Part shown: positions 19,301 to 28,045 of the stretch, in pieces | Layout of the letters: every line of letters begins with the position of its first letter | Position numbering within the stretch: position 1 is the stretch's first letter | NCBI GenBank assembly: GCA_903908285.1 | Contig: CAIVRH010000046.1 | Location: 35,269-99,268, forward strand | Direction: 5' to 3' | DNA from: an uncultured candidate division Zixibacteria bacterium | GTDB lineage: Bacteria; Zixibacteria; MSB-5A5; SM1-73 | Length of the DNA: 64,000 nucleotides | Program-made: the position numbers and the translations under genes | Notes under the pieces: model-generated | Told to the model about the DNA's origin: nothing | What the model saw: the letters and a program-made list of their open reading frames with translations, nothing else | Databases searched by the model: none

Positions 19301-21930
19301 ACCTGGTTCATGGTTTCTGCCGAGACATTGAATCCGCATATAGTCTGCGGTGAAATGGTGTCGTTGACGCTGATCACCTGAGCCACGCAACGGGTGGTAT
19401 CCCAGTAAGCCAGGAAGTGACCCGGAACCAAATCTCCGGCGTCGTTATCCAAACAGGCTTCGTCGTAAGCCCGGATCGTATCCTGGCAGTTGCCGATCAC
19501 GTCGCAAGATAACGGCAGAACCTCGATCCAGCCCTGGTAGCCGTGAATGTGGAAATCGCCTTCTATGAAGACAAATCCCTGATCCAGCCGGGGCATGTTT
19601 CCGCCGAATTGTTCCCACTGGCCTCTGCCATCCTCCGAAGGATAGTTGGGCCATAATCGGAACCACAAAGCCGCGCTTTGAATATCTTGATCTTCGGTCC
19701 GGGCTTTGATCACGAACGGGAACCCGAAGGTTTCGCCGGAATCCGGGTATACGATGCAGGCATTTGGCGGCGTGGAATCTGCCAGCGCAGCCACTGCACA
19801 GCTGAATGGTCCCATATTCCCGCAGTCATCCTCGGTTTTGATCTTGAATTGATAATAACCGGCTTCCATCATCTCGGATTTCCAGAAATTGAAGGTGCCA
19901 TTCCCGAATTCATCATCGTAAGTTGAGCCGATGGAATCCCAGGTGGCGCCGCCGTTCGTGCTTGCATATACATAATAATAGAAAGCATCCGCTTCGTCGC
20001 AGTCTCTATCCCAGTAAAGCTGGATGATACCGTGCGGCAAAGACTGGGCATGAATAGCGCATGGTACGCTGTCCGGACAGTTGAAGCCGATAGGCCGGGG
20101 CCGCCGCGTATCCAAAGTACGGTTCAACACCTCGCTTACCAGGGTGCTGCAGTTGTCTGCATCGTCGCACACCGTTACCCGAATGGTATAAGTACTGTCG
20201 TGGAGGGGAGGTATCGAGTTGTTGGCATCTTTGCCGAAGTCGATCGGCGGTTCGGTCACCGTCCAGATGGTGTCATATACGCCGCCACCTGTACTGTGAA
20301 GCGGCAGGGCCGTTCGAACCAGGGCATCAATCCCCGCATCCTTCATGTCGCCGGTAACCGCCTCAATGTCGGATCCGGTGACGATGGCTTGAATATGTAC
20401 CTTATCGCCAATTCCGATGCAGGCAAAGGTGGTGTCGTAATCTCTATTATACTCGTAAACAATCGGAGCCATGCCCGGTTTCCACAAATCGACCGGTCCG
20501 CAATATCCCTTGGGAAGGGTGTCGTAATTGCAGGCATTATCCCACGCCCAAACCGTGATTTTGTTCAGATCGCAGCTGGCCGTATCGATGCATACATCCA
20601 CGCTCAGTTTGAGCCTCTTGCGGAATACCCGGTTGTTGTTAATCACGTCGTCTAATTTTTTCCAGCCCAACCCGAAACGGCGGACGTCGGCAATCATGCT
20701 GTCCACTTCCAGTTCCGGCTGCCACGGGTTGGAAAGACCCCACCCGATGATCTGGATGCTGTCGCCCAATGCCGCTATGCCGTCGCTGTTGGCATCGTAA
20801 ATCAAAAGGACCTGCACCGAATCGATGATCGGTTTACGGGTGTCGATCCTCCAGGTCAAATCCGGGGCATGCATGATGCAGATGGTGTCGGTGTTGCCAG
20901 CGTTGTCTGTGGCATAAGCGCATATTTCCCACTGTCCGGTATCCGCATCGATCCCCGGATAGGTGCCGTTATTCTTCAGGTCCGGGATGATGAACACCGT
21001 GTTGTAGCTGGTGTCGCAAGGACTGCCGGCTTTATCGCCTCCCCAGCATCCTAAGGAATCACCAAAATCGTTGCTGTCGTTCCTCTTCAGCTGAATCAAA
21101 TCCAGAAGGAACTTCTTCTTGGAATCGATAATGGTGATCGGGCCGCTGATGTCCGAAGACACGTCGGTGGCGCAGAGCGTGATGGTATCCTGTTGGCTGA
21201 TAGTGTTATCGCCGTAACACCATGCCTTTTCCAGAACGCAGATATTCAGGTCAAACTGCGGTCCCTGGGTGTCAAAGCAAAGCTTATATCTGCAGCCCGG
21301 AAGCCCGGGATTGAAGCTGGTTAAACAAGTACCGGCTGGCGTGAGTCCGGTATAACGGTTATAAAGCGAGTCCGGATTGTCATCGTTAGTCAAATGCAGC
21401 CGTCCCGGCAGAATTAGCATTTCCAAGCACTGGCCGTTATAACCGGCAGGATATGCCGCCACGCTGTCATGATGTGCTGTGATAGCTACATAGAACCGGT
21501 TGGTGTCGGCAACACCACATAATAGATTACAGTCATGAATGCCCGCTAACTTCAAGGTGTCGTTGCTGTCGAACTGCAACATTCTGGTGTCGTAGCTGGC
21601 GACCAATTGATCGTAGCCGGTTCCTGTTCCGGTTTGAAGTCCCTTGGTGCCGTTGGACTCCCGATAAAGTAGTACCGATGCCACCGAGAACGCTTTGGTG
21701 TTGAAACTTTTAAGGGTTAACTCGTCCAAACAATTGCCGGGGCATCCGGTCACACCGGTGATCTGAATTCCCAAAAGAGCTTTGGGGGTGGTGGTATTTC
21801 TGCTGATCTTGGCAAACGGGACCCAGGTGCTGTCCAGAACACTGTAAGTTACCGCTGCTATAGCTTCGCTAACTAACAGAGGCAAGACCAAGAATGCCAC
21901 CAAAAACATTGTGGTTCTTAGAGGTTTCAT
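13330..21930 (-). CDS. Giant secreted Ig-like repeat protein with FlgD/T9SS-like C-terminal module
   Basis: The ATG at 21930 is chosen over an in-frame ATG at 21999. It has AAAGGAG 8 nt upstream, and its paralogue at 46543 begins with the same MKPL. The product is 2,866 residues. It has a signal peptide (1-25), an N-terminal module of about 715 residues shared with the dockerin paralogue, and many Ig-like beta domains of about 100 residues (for example ALITEPLNDDYVFGNVDLHS and KLKITDDMAGVLSVTV-type). The closing FlgD/T9SS-like module (about 2790-2866) has the NPFDPN, IYDFAGEFVR and GNGTYLCYI signatures. It is rich in cysteine, which fits an exported disulfide-bonded surface fibre or adhesin. 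Function is inferred from architecture only. Confidence 0.85.
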   Translation of the reverse strand: MKPLRTTMFLVAFLVLPLLVSEAIAAVTYSVLDSTWVPFAKISRNTTTPKALLGIQITGVTGCPGNCLDELTLKSFNTKAFSVASVLLYRESNGTKGLQTGTGTGYDQLVASYDTRMLQFDSNDTLKLAGIHDCNLLCGVADTNRFYVAITAHHDSVAAYPAGYNGQCLEMLILPGRLHLTNDDNPDSLYNRYTGLTPAGTCLTSFNPGLPGCRYKLCFDTQGPQFDLNICVLEKAWCYGDNTISQQDTITLCATDVSSDISGPITIIDSKKKFLLDLIQLKRNDSNDFGDSLGCWGGDKAGSPCDTSYNTVFIIPDLKNNGTYPGIDADTGQWEICAYATDNAGNTDTICIMHAPDLTWRIDTRKPIIDSVQVLLIYDANSDGIAALGDSIQIIGWGLSNPWQPELEVDSMIADVRRFGLGWKKLDDVINNNRVFRKRLKLSVDVCIDTASCDLNKITVWAWDNACNYDTLPKGYCGPVDLWKPGMAPIVYEYNRDYDTTFACIGIGDKVHIQAIVTGSDIEAVTGDMKDAGIDALVRTALPLHSTGGGVYDTIWTVTEPPIDFGKDANNSIPPLHDSTYTIRVTVCDDADNCSTLVSEVLNRTLDTRRPRPIGFNCPDSVPCAIHAQSLPHGIIQLYWDRDCDEADAFYYYVYASTNGGATWDSIGSTYDDEFGNGTFNFWKSEMMEAGYYQFKIKTEDDCGNMGPFSCAVAALADSTPPNACIVYPDSGETFGFPFVIKARTEDQDIQSAALWFRLWPNYPSEDGRGQWEQFGGNMPRLDQGFVFIEGDFHIHGYQGWIEVLPLSCDVIGNCQDTIRAYDEACLDNDAGDLVPGHFLAYWDTTRCVAQVISVNDTISPQTICGFNVSAETMNQVIINVSGADPGDLYTIDVRAIVDNANHRIDYRNHVAMPCTIMVSVQNWDQGTQHLYVYAEKESNGWDCVPDPLVIHLCVPPQKGPCIKITDPVEWQRVPCSKTDKTNICITAETTPGCNDTVSQVEFRWSPNGEPPWTYIGEDITVIDGQSAPKGTPPPLQTSWHICWNNKDLIDQGQLHDGDQVYFIAIAYDQYHVADTSHMVRVVLDCTTPNIQLFMEPLYYTCQDSTPKISCEPLTFKAIVLDTVIDYTQVSFYAKKHSDPDIYAYWHKVGHCYEPFNANLWSYVWDQPCLPDSEQGKPFVQKFGLQWGIAYDFRIGAEDQAGNVYLDYDGIGHFDDSTFNMACALGAGLTLFVDGEAPQVAIAMVADSVPQPIYNVNPSTILGGSGKAYVRAHDPITIWIVPEPSEDTCEVYKVEYWIGYLDSTHNFSYIDTIARCDSTCLHDTCHGYPACTTYCDEWDIDCYCYIDTFFTESWNVDTSWYMATIGTKPNNFAISGNPWDWPEFVPHYMMEDGYLRAFVKAVLYDSMGNSSEDQIQLYILDVDPTQALITEPLNDDYVFGNVDLHSAALNGYEICQVEYWYKPEGGEWPGERVLNGISHDPQGWGVTWNTLGLPDGKYCLRAVATDCSNNVDQDPHTICVHVANAQPTAVLDDPRICSRTCPDNPEDTLGYVGGTVELSATAASVSAPIYKVQFYYKGIYEYPNQWTWIGTDYFPTAGKYSIKWCTECIDDGRYQVMARVFDASNISNGDEGRYNDSEPITVSVDNHGPYAQIISIDSLPIYNNQMDITKGKVIDIELVAIDSTSYDGWTRCYNSGLTAISVCMENCKKGEEITKCFEVTPVEDGIQHVLWNTSGLEFRGCSGCYYLYVKAYDCLGNETISERITVYVSDVTAPVTTVGGFDENYIYGYSNERVASLLFEYTPKGGDSPWIPIGWSSDIDENCRPEYLYKTTWDPTSLADGEYWLRVISHDTCSNQDDSLAPIAQITVANGVITPYNPEAALGEMTFEKNWCVGGMHGIVRLTCASGTPVVFAKYDKKEFECIDMQYHLQNTSDYAGSFYAEDIEHGGPAKFFSSITVKYSIPPATGDPAMITYLSQGNFDVAEVTSDLGTHGIYQDGCVEVTIQGGAVSSNEYIWVAPTELAWAPLTQPEINPIGDNNGNATYVSFTDCYYCCGSGGLATSWFQKNFGWNQGTGTPLAAPGVESGYCCLNEGRYAKIKMCYNESVTTDLAHLAVAWWDCESGEYVLLDNSSYPTTVEGFNTENHTVEFATTCLNGPFAVVELVEHHCTGSIVVNMLDVEPLCKGYTNATPQFKAIITDQGPSGIDRHSIQFMTDLFTQGELFRIYDGAHYEDCHKWATGFGSFKGAGYDKVSGIFRAGWNDSTYMHSQGDNDEWASCDLCYQDYFGSDYLTWCKPMYPLAEGNHIAVVSAMTNDYIQTCIDTANIMVDATKPWMAFADSIGAYVGKNPYICMYFNDAKSGVDKGSIWIDLFGDDTNDPDPNNHSYIATIHPDQLKWVNDTTVCFNFTFENNVGGYLHAYVYGGPQWKCYESCPNTQYYGYLGGVADCVGNRLGPFWQYYTVDAYGPTIDSAYTSICASPLKFKITDDMAGVLSVTVSEDGTLMNLIVQDVNDPRYWLYTPSEGAEKVTIEATDKLGNKTYRSFNLKADCQEPKVVFDGNYVCINPTIRFWVTDPNGVDWSKVNVLVTGCSEKCYYYAADLTSNIDKTTGLVTIAGCHLDCTDNQDVTVYVYSGNLSPDNYSPGSSVPGPCDLDGNCGTYRQCTFVVDANPPLISVGSTNDRPILITITDTKSGVDWSSVKFYEDGVLLCEGFDCTSDAVVFDTINGTITYTPATFGKDVTITVTDKAGCNVATKSFTTEEDILTFGNPHNSPNPFDPNSEETWIYPELSKSAYVTIKIYDFAGEFVRTICTDEWINTGSYKVWNGKTDGGTTVGNGTYLCYIHARDESGRTKTAVIKITVLKQDK

Positions 21931-23250
21931 TTTACAAACTCCTTTGTAAAATGGATTGATTGAATTTCTCAAAAAGTTTCTTGATTTTTCTTTTATCATC
22001 TTTTTTCTATCCCCTCCTTCCTTATTATTCCGTTTTATTCTTTAGGGCTAATTCTTATATTTTTCGTCACCCTAAATTCATTGCTTTCTTTTCCATGGTC
22101 TGATTTAAAATCCCCTTTGGCTCACCTCCTTCATTTACAAAAGATTTTTGCTTTCTACTTTTCAGAGTTTCATTCTTCTCTTGAGAAAAACTCTTCTTCC
22201 TTCCTAAATTATTTTACGTCTACCCTGCCACATCACCCCTTTCAACTCCATATATGAAAAACATACACTTCACCCTTTATGGTATGCTTGGTTCGCCGCT
22301 TGGAAATCTTGTAAGAATGATTTGCTTTAAATACGGCTAAAAGTTAAAATTCTCCCCTCCCGAAATTCTTAACTTTCCATGCGGGTGCTTCTCTCCTCCG
22401 GTAGCTGGTGCATGTTTTGCGGCTCGATATCAAAGGAAAGCTTCACCCTGAAAGGTGAAATCCAATTTTACCAACCCTAGTGAAAGCCAAACTCCTATGT
22501 TAAAAAACCCAATGTAAAACCATCCAAGTTGTTAAATTGGTGTCCAATATAAAGACCCCCCAAATCTTTGTCAAGAAAAAACTTCAAGATTTTGAAAAAT
22601 TTAAACTTACGCTTCTTTTCAATTCCCAAGTTTCGTTTAGGGTTTTTAAAAAAATGCCATCTTTTTTTCATGTTCGACAATACCGATTGAATTCAGTTTT
22701 GTTTTTATCTTCGGCAGGGAATCCTCGATCAAATACTAAAACATCGCTTTAGGAACATTCTGTGTAGTCCCATAAAATACCTTAAGTGATGGGCATCCGA
22801 GGAGGGAACGTGATTTTCGCTCATTCCGATGAATTCTTAATTTCTCCATAATTTTAGAATACCGGCAGATATTGATTATCCTCCCAACTGCCTATTCCAA
22901 ACGCACATCGGAATTATCGGCAAAGTGCGTTAATTACTTTAGCCCTCCATTGGCTCAAAATGGATAACCGAAAACTCAAAAAAGTTTCATGACGCAGTCA
23001 CACCCCGTCAAAAAAAGCTCTCCGGAGTTTATAATTCAAAAAGAAAGATGTCCTCGCCTATCCCGCACTCAGCGGAAGCCAACGTAATAAATTACAGAAA
23101 ATCTAAATAAATGACCGGTAAACAGAAAAAGGATTTTTGGGATTTCGAATTGTATCTATAAATTCTTACTTTTTTGATTTCAAACTATTGCCTCTTCTCC
23201 CCCTCCCGTTTTTTAGCTAAAAAATGGAGAGGGTATCCGGAATCAAAAGA
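21931..23250. other. Long leader/intergenic region
   Basis: No gene is seen in 1.3 kb. The part adjoining the giant gene is pyrimidine-rich on the plus strand. A minus-strand TTGACA (22574-22569) with weak -10 choices near 22550 could start a leader of about 600 nt. Minus-strand purine-rich ribosome-site look-alikes (near 22010 and 22125) are not followed by a good reading frame. Confidence 0.4.
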
Positions 23251-26091
23251 TCATTGGTCCGACGGGGCGCAGGGAGCAGGTCCGCTGCGGAAAAGATAAT
23301 TAATCAGGTAAACCACGTCTGCCACATCAATCTTCCCGTCGCAGTTAGTATCGCCCGAGTCGAAAATCGCAGGCGCAGGTCCGTTCCTGAAAAGAAAATT
23401 GATTAAGATTACCACATCTCCAATGTCGATGCTGCGATCGTTGTTGGCATCTCCGCGCTTTGCCGCCACTGTAACCCATAGGGTATCCTGATCCGTATAA
23501 AAAGGATTGGCCAAGGATACGGCTTTGAAGATGATCCGATCGACATCATTGACATTGGCAGTATATGGAACCGTCACCTCAACCACGGAAGTGTCGCTCT
23601 GCCCCCCGCTCAATTCCACCCGGGACGAATCCGGGTTCAAATCCCATGCCAGCTGCCCCGTCACCGTTACCTCGAATGTATCCGTCACCTCCCCGGAGTT
23701 CTGCAAAAAGAACTCCGCCTGTACCTGGATGGCATTTACCGTGTAGATATTCGGTCCGGCATTGACCACTACCCCGTGCAGGGTATCGGCGGAAACCAGC
23801 TGGCAGGAGAACATGGATCTGCCGTGGGTGCCGGCTACCAGCTTGCGGGAAGTCTGATGCAGAACCAGGTCCTGAACCGAGGTGATGGGTAAATTCGTAC
23901 CCAAGGGGGTCCAGCTTCCTCCCAGGTTGTCGCTTTTATATACTCCCACATCCGATCCCACGTACAAAACCGAAGGATTTGTCGAATCCACCACCACGTC
24001 ATTGATCGGCGCCTCGGGGAGATTAGAGGATATCGATTGCCAGGTGTTGCCGTGGTTGGTGGAGCGATAGATATGGGGAAGAGGGGAGCTATCTTTGTAT
24101 CCGGAAAGGGTTACGTAAACGATGGCATCGCTGAACGGGTCCGCCGCTACCCGGGTAATCCAGCGGTTGGGCAGCCCGGTGATTATTTTGGTCCAGCTCA
24201 GGCCGTAATTGGTGGTGACCCACACGTTGGCATCATCCGTTCCCGCGTATATCACATTATGGTTCGAGGGAGCCACATCCATGGTGGTTATGGTTCCATA
24301 AGTTAAGTTACCGCTCCCCGGCCCGTTGGTCAGATCGCCGCTTATCGGGCTCCAGAGCGTCCCTCCATTAGTGGTCCGGTAAAGCCGGTTAGAGCCGTAA
24401 TATAGGATATTGTGGTTGGTTGGGTCCATCACCACCGGAGTGCACCAGTTATGCCGGTCTGTGGAGTAATTGATCCCGTCCATCACATAGTCCCAGGAGT
24501 AACCCAGATCGGTCGATTTCAACAGCTCCCCCCACTGGTATTCCGCATAGATAATGTTGGAATTGGTAAAGTCCACACAGCAGTAAAAACCGTCCCCGCC
24601 GAAGATCTGTTCCCAATCGTTTTGCGCTCCGGTTAAAGTGCGCAATGTGCCATTATCCTGAGTCCCCCCGTAGAGTCTCTGCGGGTGCAGCTGATCTAAG
24701 GTTATGGCATAAAACTGGGTGGAGGGCTGACCGGTGCAAAGATTCCACCCGGTCCCGCCATTGGAGGAAAGATACACCCCACCGTCGCATCCTAAATATA
24801 CCCGGTTGTGGTCCAGCGGAGAGATGAACATGGTGTGATGATCCACATGCACCGCGGAGCCCACATTGGACCAGGAGCTGCCTCCGTTGGTGCTCCGGTA
24901 TAGATCCAGTCCCAGGACGAATACCCGGTTGGCATCGGTGGGATCCACCCGTATATTCCCGAAATACCATCCATATCCTCCCAGGAAACTTCCCAGGGCG
25001 GAATCATTTACTCGATTCCAGTTGGCACCGTGATTGGTTGATTTATAGACCCCCATGAGATCCCCAGGATCATTCGAATACATAGCATAGACGATGTTGG
25101 GGGAAGAGGCAGCAACCGAAAGCCCGATCCGTCCCACGTTGCTGGCGGATGCGGGCAGACCGGTGGTAAGATGTGACCAGGTGCCCCCGCCATCGGTGGA
25201 TTGCCAGATACCGCTGGTTAATCCCCCGACTTTTCGTCGTTGGGCCAGCCGTATCCGCTCCCACATGGCGGCATAAACGGTATCGGGACTGCTGGGATTT
25301 AAAACCACATCGATACAAGAGGTGGAATCGCTGACATAAAGCTTCCTCTCCCAGGTGAGGCCGCCGTCGGTGCTTTTGTAAACCCCCCGGTCCGGGTTCT
25401 TTCCGAATAGTTTGCCGCACACTGCTGTATAGATGATATCCGTATTGCGCGGATTGATGGCGATCCGGCCTATGTGGTAGCTGCTGTCTAAACCCATGTG
25501 GCTCCAGGTAGAGCCGCCATCCGTGGATTTGTACATGCCGGTCCCGGGGTAGGAATCTCCGCTGCTGTTAGCTTCACCGGTTCCCACGTAGATAATCTGT
25601 GGATCGGTCGGGTGAATGGCTAAAGCACCGATGGAGGGGGTCCCGGTTATGTCGAAAATCGGCGTCCAGGACACCCCATTGTTTGTAGATTTGAACACCC
25701 CGCCGGCTGCAGCCCCCGCATAAATGGTATTGGGATTACTGGGGTGGACCGCCAGGTCGGTTATCCGGCCCGGGATATTGGTCGGTCCCGCTTCCGACCA
25801 AACCACCGTGCTTTTATTGCCCATTTTTTCGAGCATGGCTTGAGCCTGCTCCAATGATGCTAAACGCTGGTCGATCGGTATATTCCCGATGGGATATGCC
25901 CTCTGTATGAAAAACCAGTCGTTGGGTTTCTCGCCTGCTTCCCTATTCTCCTCCTTCTCTTCCCCCCTTTCCATAGGAGGTTTTCGTCCCTTGGAATGAA
26001 ATGGCGAGTTGGTGGAAAAAACCCAAACCATGGCGAAAGTGAAGCATAGGGATAGAGCCAAAATTCCGAATTTTTCTTTTCTGCTTAGCAT
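23251..26091 (-). CDS. Sortilin/VPS10-like beta-propeller protein with C-terminal dockerin
   Basis: The ATG at 26091 follows AAAGGAT; an upstream in-frame extension lacks support. The product is 946 residues. An N-terminal hydrophobic segment (FGILALSLCFTFAMVWVF) is a signal anchor or signal peptide. A large Asp-box/BNR propeller fills about residues 95-750, with repeated SxDxGxTW motifs such as STDGGSTWS, STDGGLTWE and STNHGNTWQ. A beta-sandwich follows (about 760-870, VNAGPNIYTVNAIQVQAEF). A type I dockerin duplex ends the protein (GDANNDRSIDIGDVV, GDTNCDGKIDVADVV). The propeller class binds or cleaves glycans or peptides, and the ligand here is unknown. No cohesin is encoded in the window. 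Confidence 0.85.
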   Translation of the reverse strand: MLSRKEKFGILALSLCFTFAMVWVFSTNSPFHSKGRKPPMERGEEKEENREAGEKPNDWFFIQRAYPIGNIPIDQRLASLEQAQAMLEKMGNKSTVVWSEAGPTNIPGRITDLAVHPSNPNTIYAGAAAGGVFKSTNNGVSWTPIFDITGTPSIGALAIHPTDPQIIYVGTGEANSSGDSYPGTGMYKSTDGGSTWSHMGLDSSYHIGRIAINPRNTDIIYTAVCGKLFGKNPDRGVYKSTDGGLTWERKLYVSDSTSCIDVVLNPSSPDTVYAAMWERIRLAQRRKVGGLTSGIWQSTDGGGTWSHLTTGLPASASNVGRIGLSVAASSPNIVYAMYSNDPGDLMGVYKSTNHGANWNRVNDSALGSFLGGYGWYFGNIRVDPTDANRVFVLGLDLYRSTNGGSSWSNVGSAVHVDHHTMFISPLDHNRVYLGCDGGVYLSSNGGTGWNLCTGQPSTQFYAITLDQLHPQRLYGGTQDNGTLRTLTGAQNDWEQIFGGDGFYCCVDFTNSNIIYAEYQWGELLKSTDLGYSWDYVMDGINYSTDRHNWCTPVVMDPTNHNILYYGSNRLYRTTNGGTLWSPISGDLTNGPGSGNLTYGTITTMDVAPSNHNVIYAGTDDANVWVTTNYGLSWTKIITGLPNRWITRVAADPFSDAIVYVTLSGYKDSSPLPHIYRSTNHGNTWQSISSNLPEAPINDVVVDSTNPSVLYVGSDVGVYKSDNLGGSWTPLGTNLPITSVQDLVLHQTSRKLVAGTHGRSMFSCQLVSADTLHGVVVNAGPNIYTVNAIQVQAEFFLQNSGEVTDTFEVTVTGQLAWDLNPDSSRVELSGGQSDTSVVEVTVPYTANVNDVDRIIFKAVSLANPFYTDQDTLWVTVAAKRGDANNDRSIDIGDVVILINFLFRNGPAPAIFDSGDTNCDGKIDVADVVYLINYLFRSGPAPCAPSDQ

Positions 26092-26544
26092 GACAGTTAT
26101 CCTTTCATCTTGAACCTCTTTATTCCCAGAAAGATCATGGAAGTATTTCTCTACTGTTAATTTAATGCACAACCGGAATTTGGCAAGATATTTCTGCGGA
26201 ACTCAACTGCGAAGAGCAATGTGAAGTGTCGAAAATGGGAGAATATCAAGTATAGGATAGTAATGCCACATCGGATTACCGGTCCGATTATTGGAATGCG
26301 GAATCTCATATCCGCGGTAAAGAGAATTCAAGAAATAAATCCGGTCATCTTGTCGGTGTGTTCGGCTTTGTTCTTGTGTTCGGCTTTGTTCTTCAGTATA
26401 TGCCGGTGAGTTAGAAAATATCTTGACTTTAGGATGAAATCATGATAACAATATAAGATGTAAAGAGATTAAATAAATAGACCAATAAGAAAATACCCGC
26501 TGGAGATATTCTCCGGTGATTTTATAACCTTTCGTGCTAGCAAA
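26092..26544. other. Divergent intergenic region
   Basis: No gene is called. Near 26345-26395 a short duplicated GTTCGGCTTTGTTCTT word occurs. A TTGACT at 26424-26429 without a well-spaced -10 is a weak promoter candidate for the rightward gene at 26545. Confidence 0.4.
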
Positions 26545-26892
26545 ATGTTTAAATCGAAATTCTTCAAAAGAAAATGGATATTAATCGGGGGACTTATCTT
26601 TGGTTGCGGGTTGATCTTGTTGATTTGGCTCCACCGTTCGTCTGCCACGCTCCCGGAAGATAAATTTGTGGATGTCTATGTAAAACTCTCGCTGGCAAAG
26701 GAACTATTTGCCTCGGACAGCTTGAAATTAAAAGAGGAAAAAAAGAAGATTTTCCAGCAGGCCCAGGTCACGCCGGAGGAGATGGATCGGTTTGTGAGCC
26801 GGTATAATCTTAAGCCGGAGCTATGGGTCAGTATATGGAAGAAAATACTGGAAAAGCTGGAGCAAAACAGGCAGGAGCTTAAGACACCATGA
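26545..26892 (+). CDS. Small single-pass membrane protein, unknown
   Basis: 115 residues. A basic start (MFKSKFFKRKW) precedes one transmembrane helix (about 12-30), then a soluble helical domain with PEDKFVDVYVKLSLAKE and QAQVTPEEMDRFVSRYNLKPELW. The segment spacing resembles DUF4296-type lipoproteins of Bacteroidetes, but there is no lipobox, so the match is tentative. Its last 14 bases overlap the convergent yraN gene. Confidence 0.6.
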   Translation: MFKSKFFKRKWILIGGLIFGCGLILLIWLHRSSATLPEDKFVDVYVKLSLAKELFASDSLKLKEEKKKIFQQAQVTPEEMDRFVSRYNLKPELWVSIWKKILEKLEQNRQELKTP

Positions 26893-27244
26893 ATGCGTTT
26901 CTTATGTGATTAATACTTTCCTTCCCCTTCTCGTAACTTATGGCTAATACATCAAATCGAAAATCACAGCCGGTGACATCGCTTTTTTGAATATAATCCA
27001 GCGCCACGGCTATCAAATTCTTCTGTTTTCTTATGCTCACCCGTTCTTCCGGTGTCCCGAATTTCTTTGACCGACCGGTTTTAACCTCCACGAAAACAAT
27101 GGTATTCCCGTCCTTGCCGATTAAATCAATTTCTTTGTGCCCGTATCGGTAATTCCTCCCCAGAATCAGAAAACCTTCTCTTTTCAAATACTTCTCGGCT
27201 TTATCCTCGCCCCTTTTACCTAATTCCTGTTTATACTTTTGCAT
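26879..27244 (-). CDS. YraN family (UPF0102) putative endonuclease
   Basis: 121 residues, full family length. The nuclease-fold core is visible: LGKRGEDKAEKYLKREGF, then GHKEIDLIGKDGNTIVFVEVKTG (the E-ID-EVK pattern of restriction-endonuclease-like folds), then the RKQKNLIAVALDYI helix. YraN proteins are commonly encoded next to rnhB, as here, but their role is not established. It lies 48 bp downstream of the RNase HII gene. Confidence 0.9.
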   Translation of the reverse strand: MQKYKQELGKRGEDKAEKYLKREGFLILGRNYRYGHKEIDLIGKDGNTIVFVEVKTGRSKKFGTPEERVSIRKQKNLIAVALDYIQKSDVTGCDFRFDVLAISYEKGKESINHIRNAFMVS

Positions 27245-27292
27245 GAATTAAATCCTGCTGCAGGTTTCCAAACCCAGCTCCGAAACCTGGAT

Positions 27293-28018
27293 TTATTTCA
27301 TTTCCAGATCCGTCTGGTTGCTCCGGCACAGCCGGACGATTTTAAACGAATGCCGGTGAATCTCACAAGGACCCATGGCTTTCAATGCCTCAATGTGAGT
27401 TCTGGTGCCATAACCTTTATTCTCCGCAAAACAGAACTCCGGATATTTTTCATGGTATTGAAGCATGATCCGGTCCCGGGTAACTTTGGCTATAATGGAA
27501 GCTGCCGCTATGGTAAGGCTTAAGGAATCCCCTTTGACTACCGCCATTTGAGGCAAAGGTAAATTCGGGATTTTCTGGTTGCCATCTACCAGGATGAAAT
27601 CCGGCGGATCTTTAAGTTTACTGACTGCCTTCCACATAGCAGTAAGGGAGGCGTTCAGTATGTTGATTCTATCGATATCCTTCTCCCCCACTATCCCGAT
27701 TCCCACCTCCAGGGCATTTTCTCTGATCAGCTCGAACATTTCTTCCCTTTTGGCGGGAGTCAGTTTTTTCGAGTCATCGACTCCGGACAAGCGTTCGGCT
27801 TCAAACCGGGTACCGTTTATCGATGAGGGAAAGACCACGCAGGCTGCCACCACCGGTCCGGCTAAAGGACCTCTTCCTACCTCATCCGTTCCTGCCACCA
27901 TTTTAAAACCCCGCTCCCAGAGTTTACGTTCCAGCTCCAGCCCGCAGGTTTTGTGTTTACCGCTGATATCGCTGGCTCCCGACAAAAGGTCCATCTTCTC
28001 TCTTCCCGTAGATTTCAT
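27293..28018 (-). CDS. rnhB: Ribonuclease HII
   Basis: 241 residues. Signature motifs are VAGTDEVGRGPLAGPVVAA (first catalytic Asp-Glu), VDDSKKLTPAKRE, and ILVDGNQKIP, with the KVTRDRIM and GYGTRTHIEAL segments following. It removes ribonucleotides from RNA-DNA hybrids in the cytosol. An N-terminal extension of about 35 residues precedes the core; a second ATG nine codons in is a possible start. It lies 27 bp after rmlD on the same strand. Confidence 0.95.
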   Translation of the reverse strand: MKSTGREKMDLLSGASDISGKHKTCGLELERKLWERGFKMVAGTDEVGRGPLAGPVVAACVVFPSSINGTRFEAERLSGVDDSKKLTPAKREEMFELIRENALEVGIGIVGEKDIDRINILNASLTAMWKAVSKLKDPPDFILVDGNQKIPNLPLPQMAVVKGDSLSLTIAAASIIAKVTRDRIMLQYHEKYPEFCFAENKGYGTRTHIEALKAMGPCEIHRHSFKIVRLCRSNQTDLEMK

Positions 28019-28045
28019 GCAGCCGTTCCCTCTATCCTTAAGACT

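Noticed and set aside
20032..20655. 207-codon frame antisense to the giant gene
   Set aside because: Shadow of the coding strand; a matching shadow appears over the paralogous region at 44.7 kb only because the DNA is duplicated.
22300..22500. Possible c-di-GMP or other riboswitch in the giant-gene leader
   Set aside because: Some short stems are present but no conserved riboswitch core could be matched by eye.
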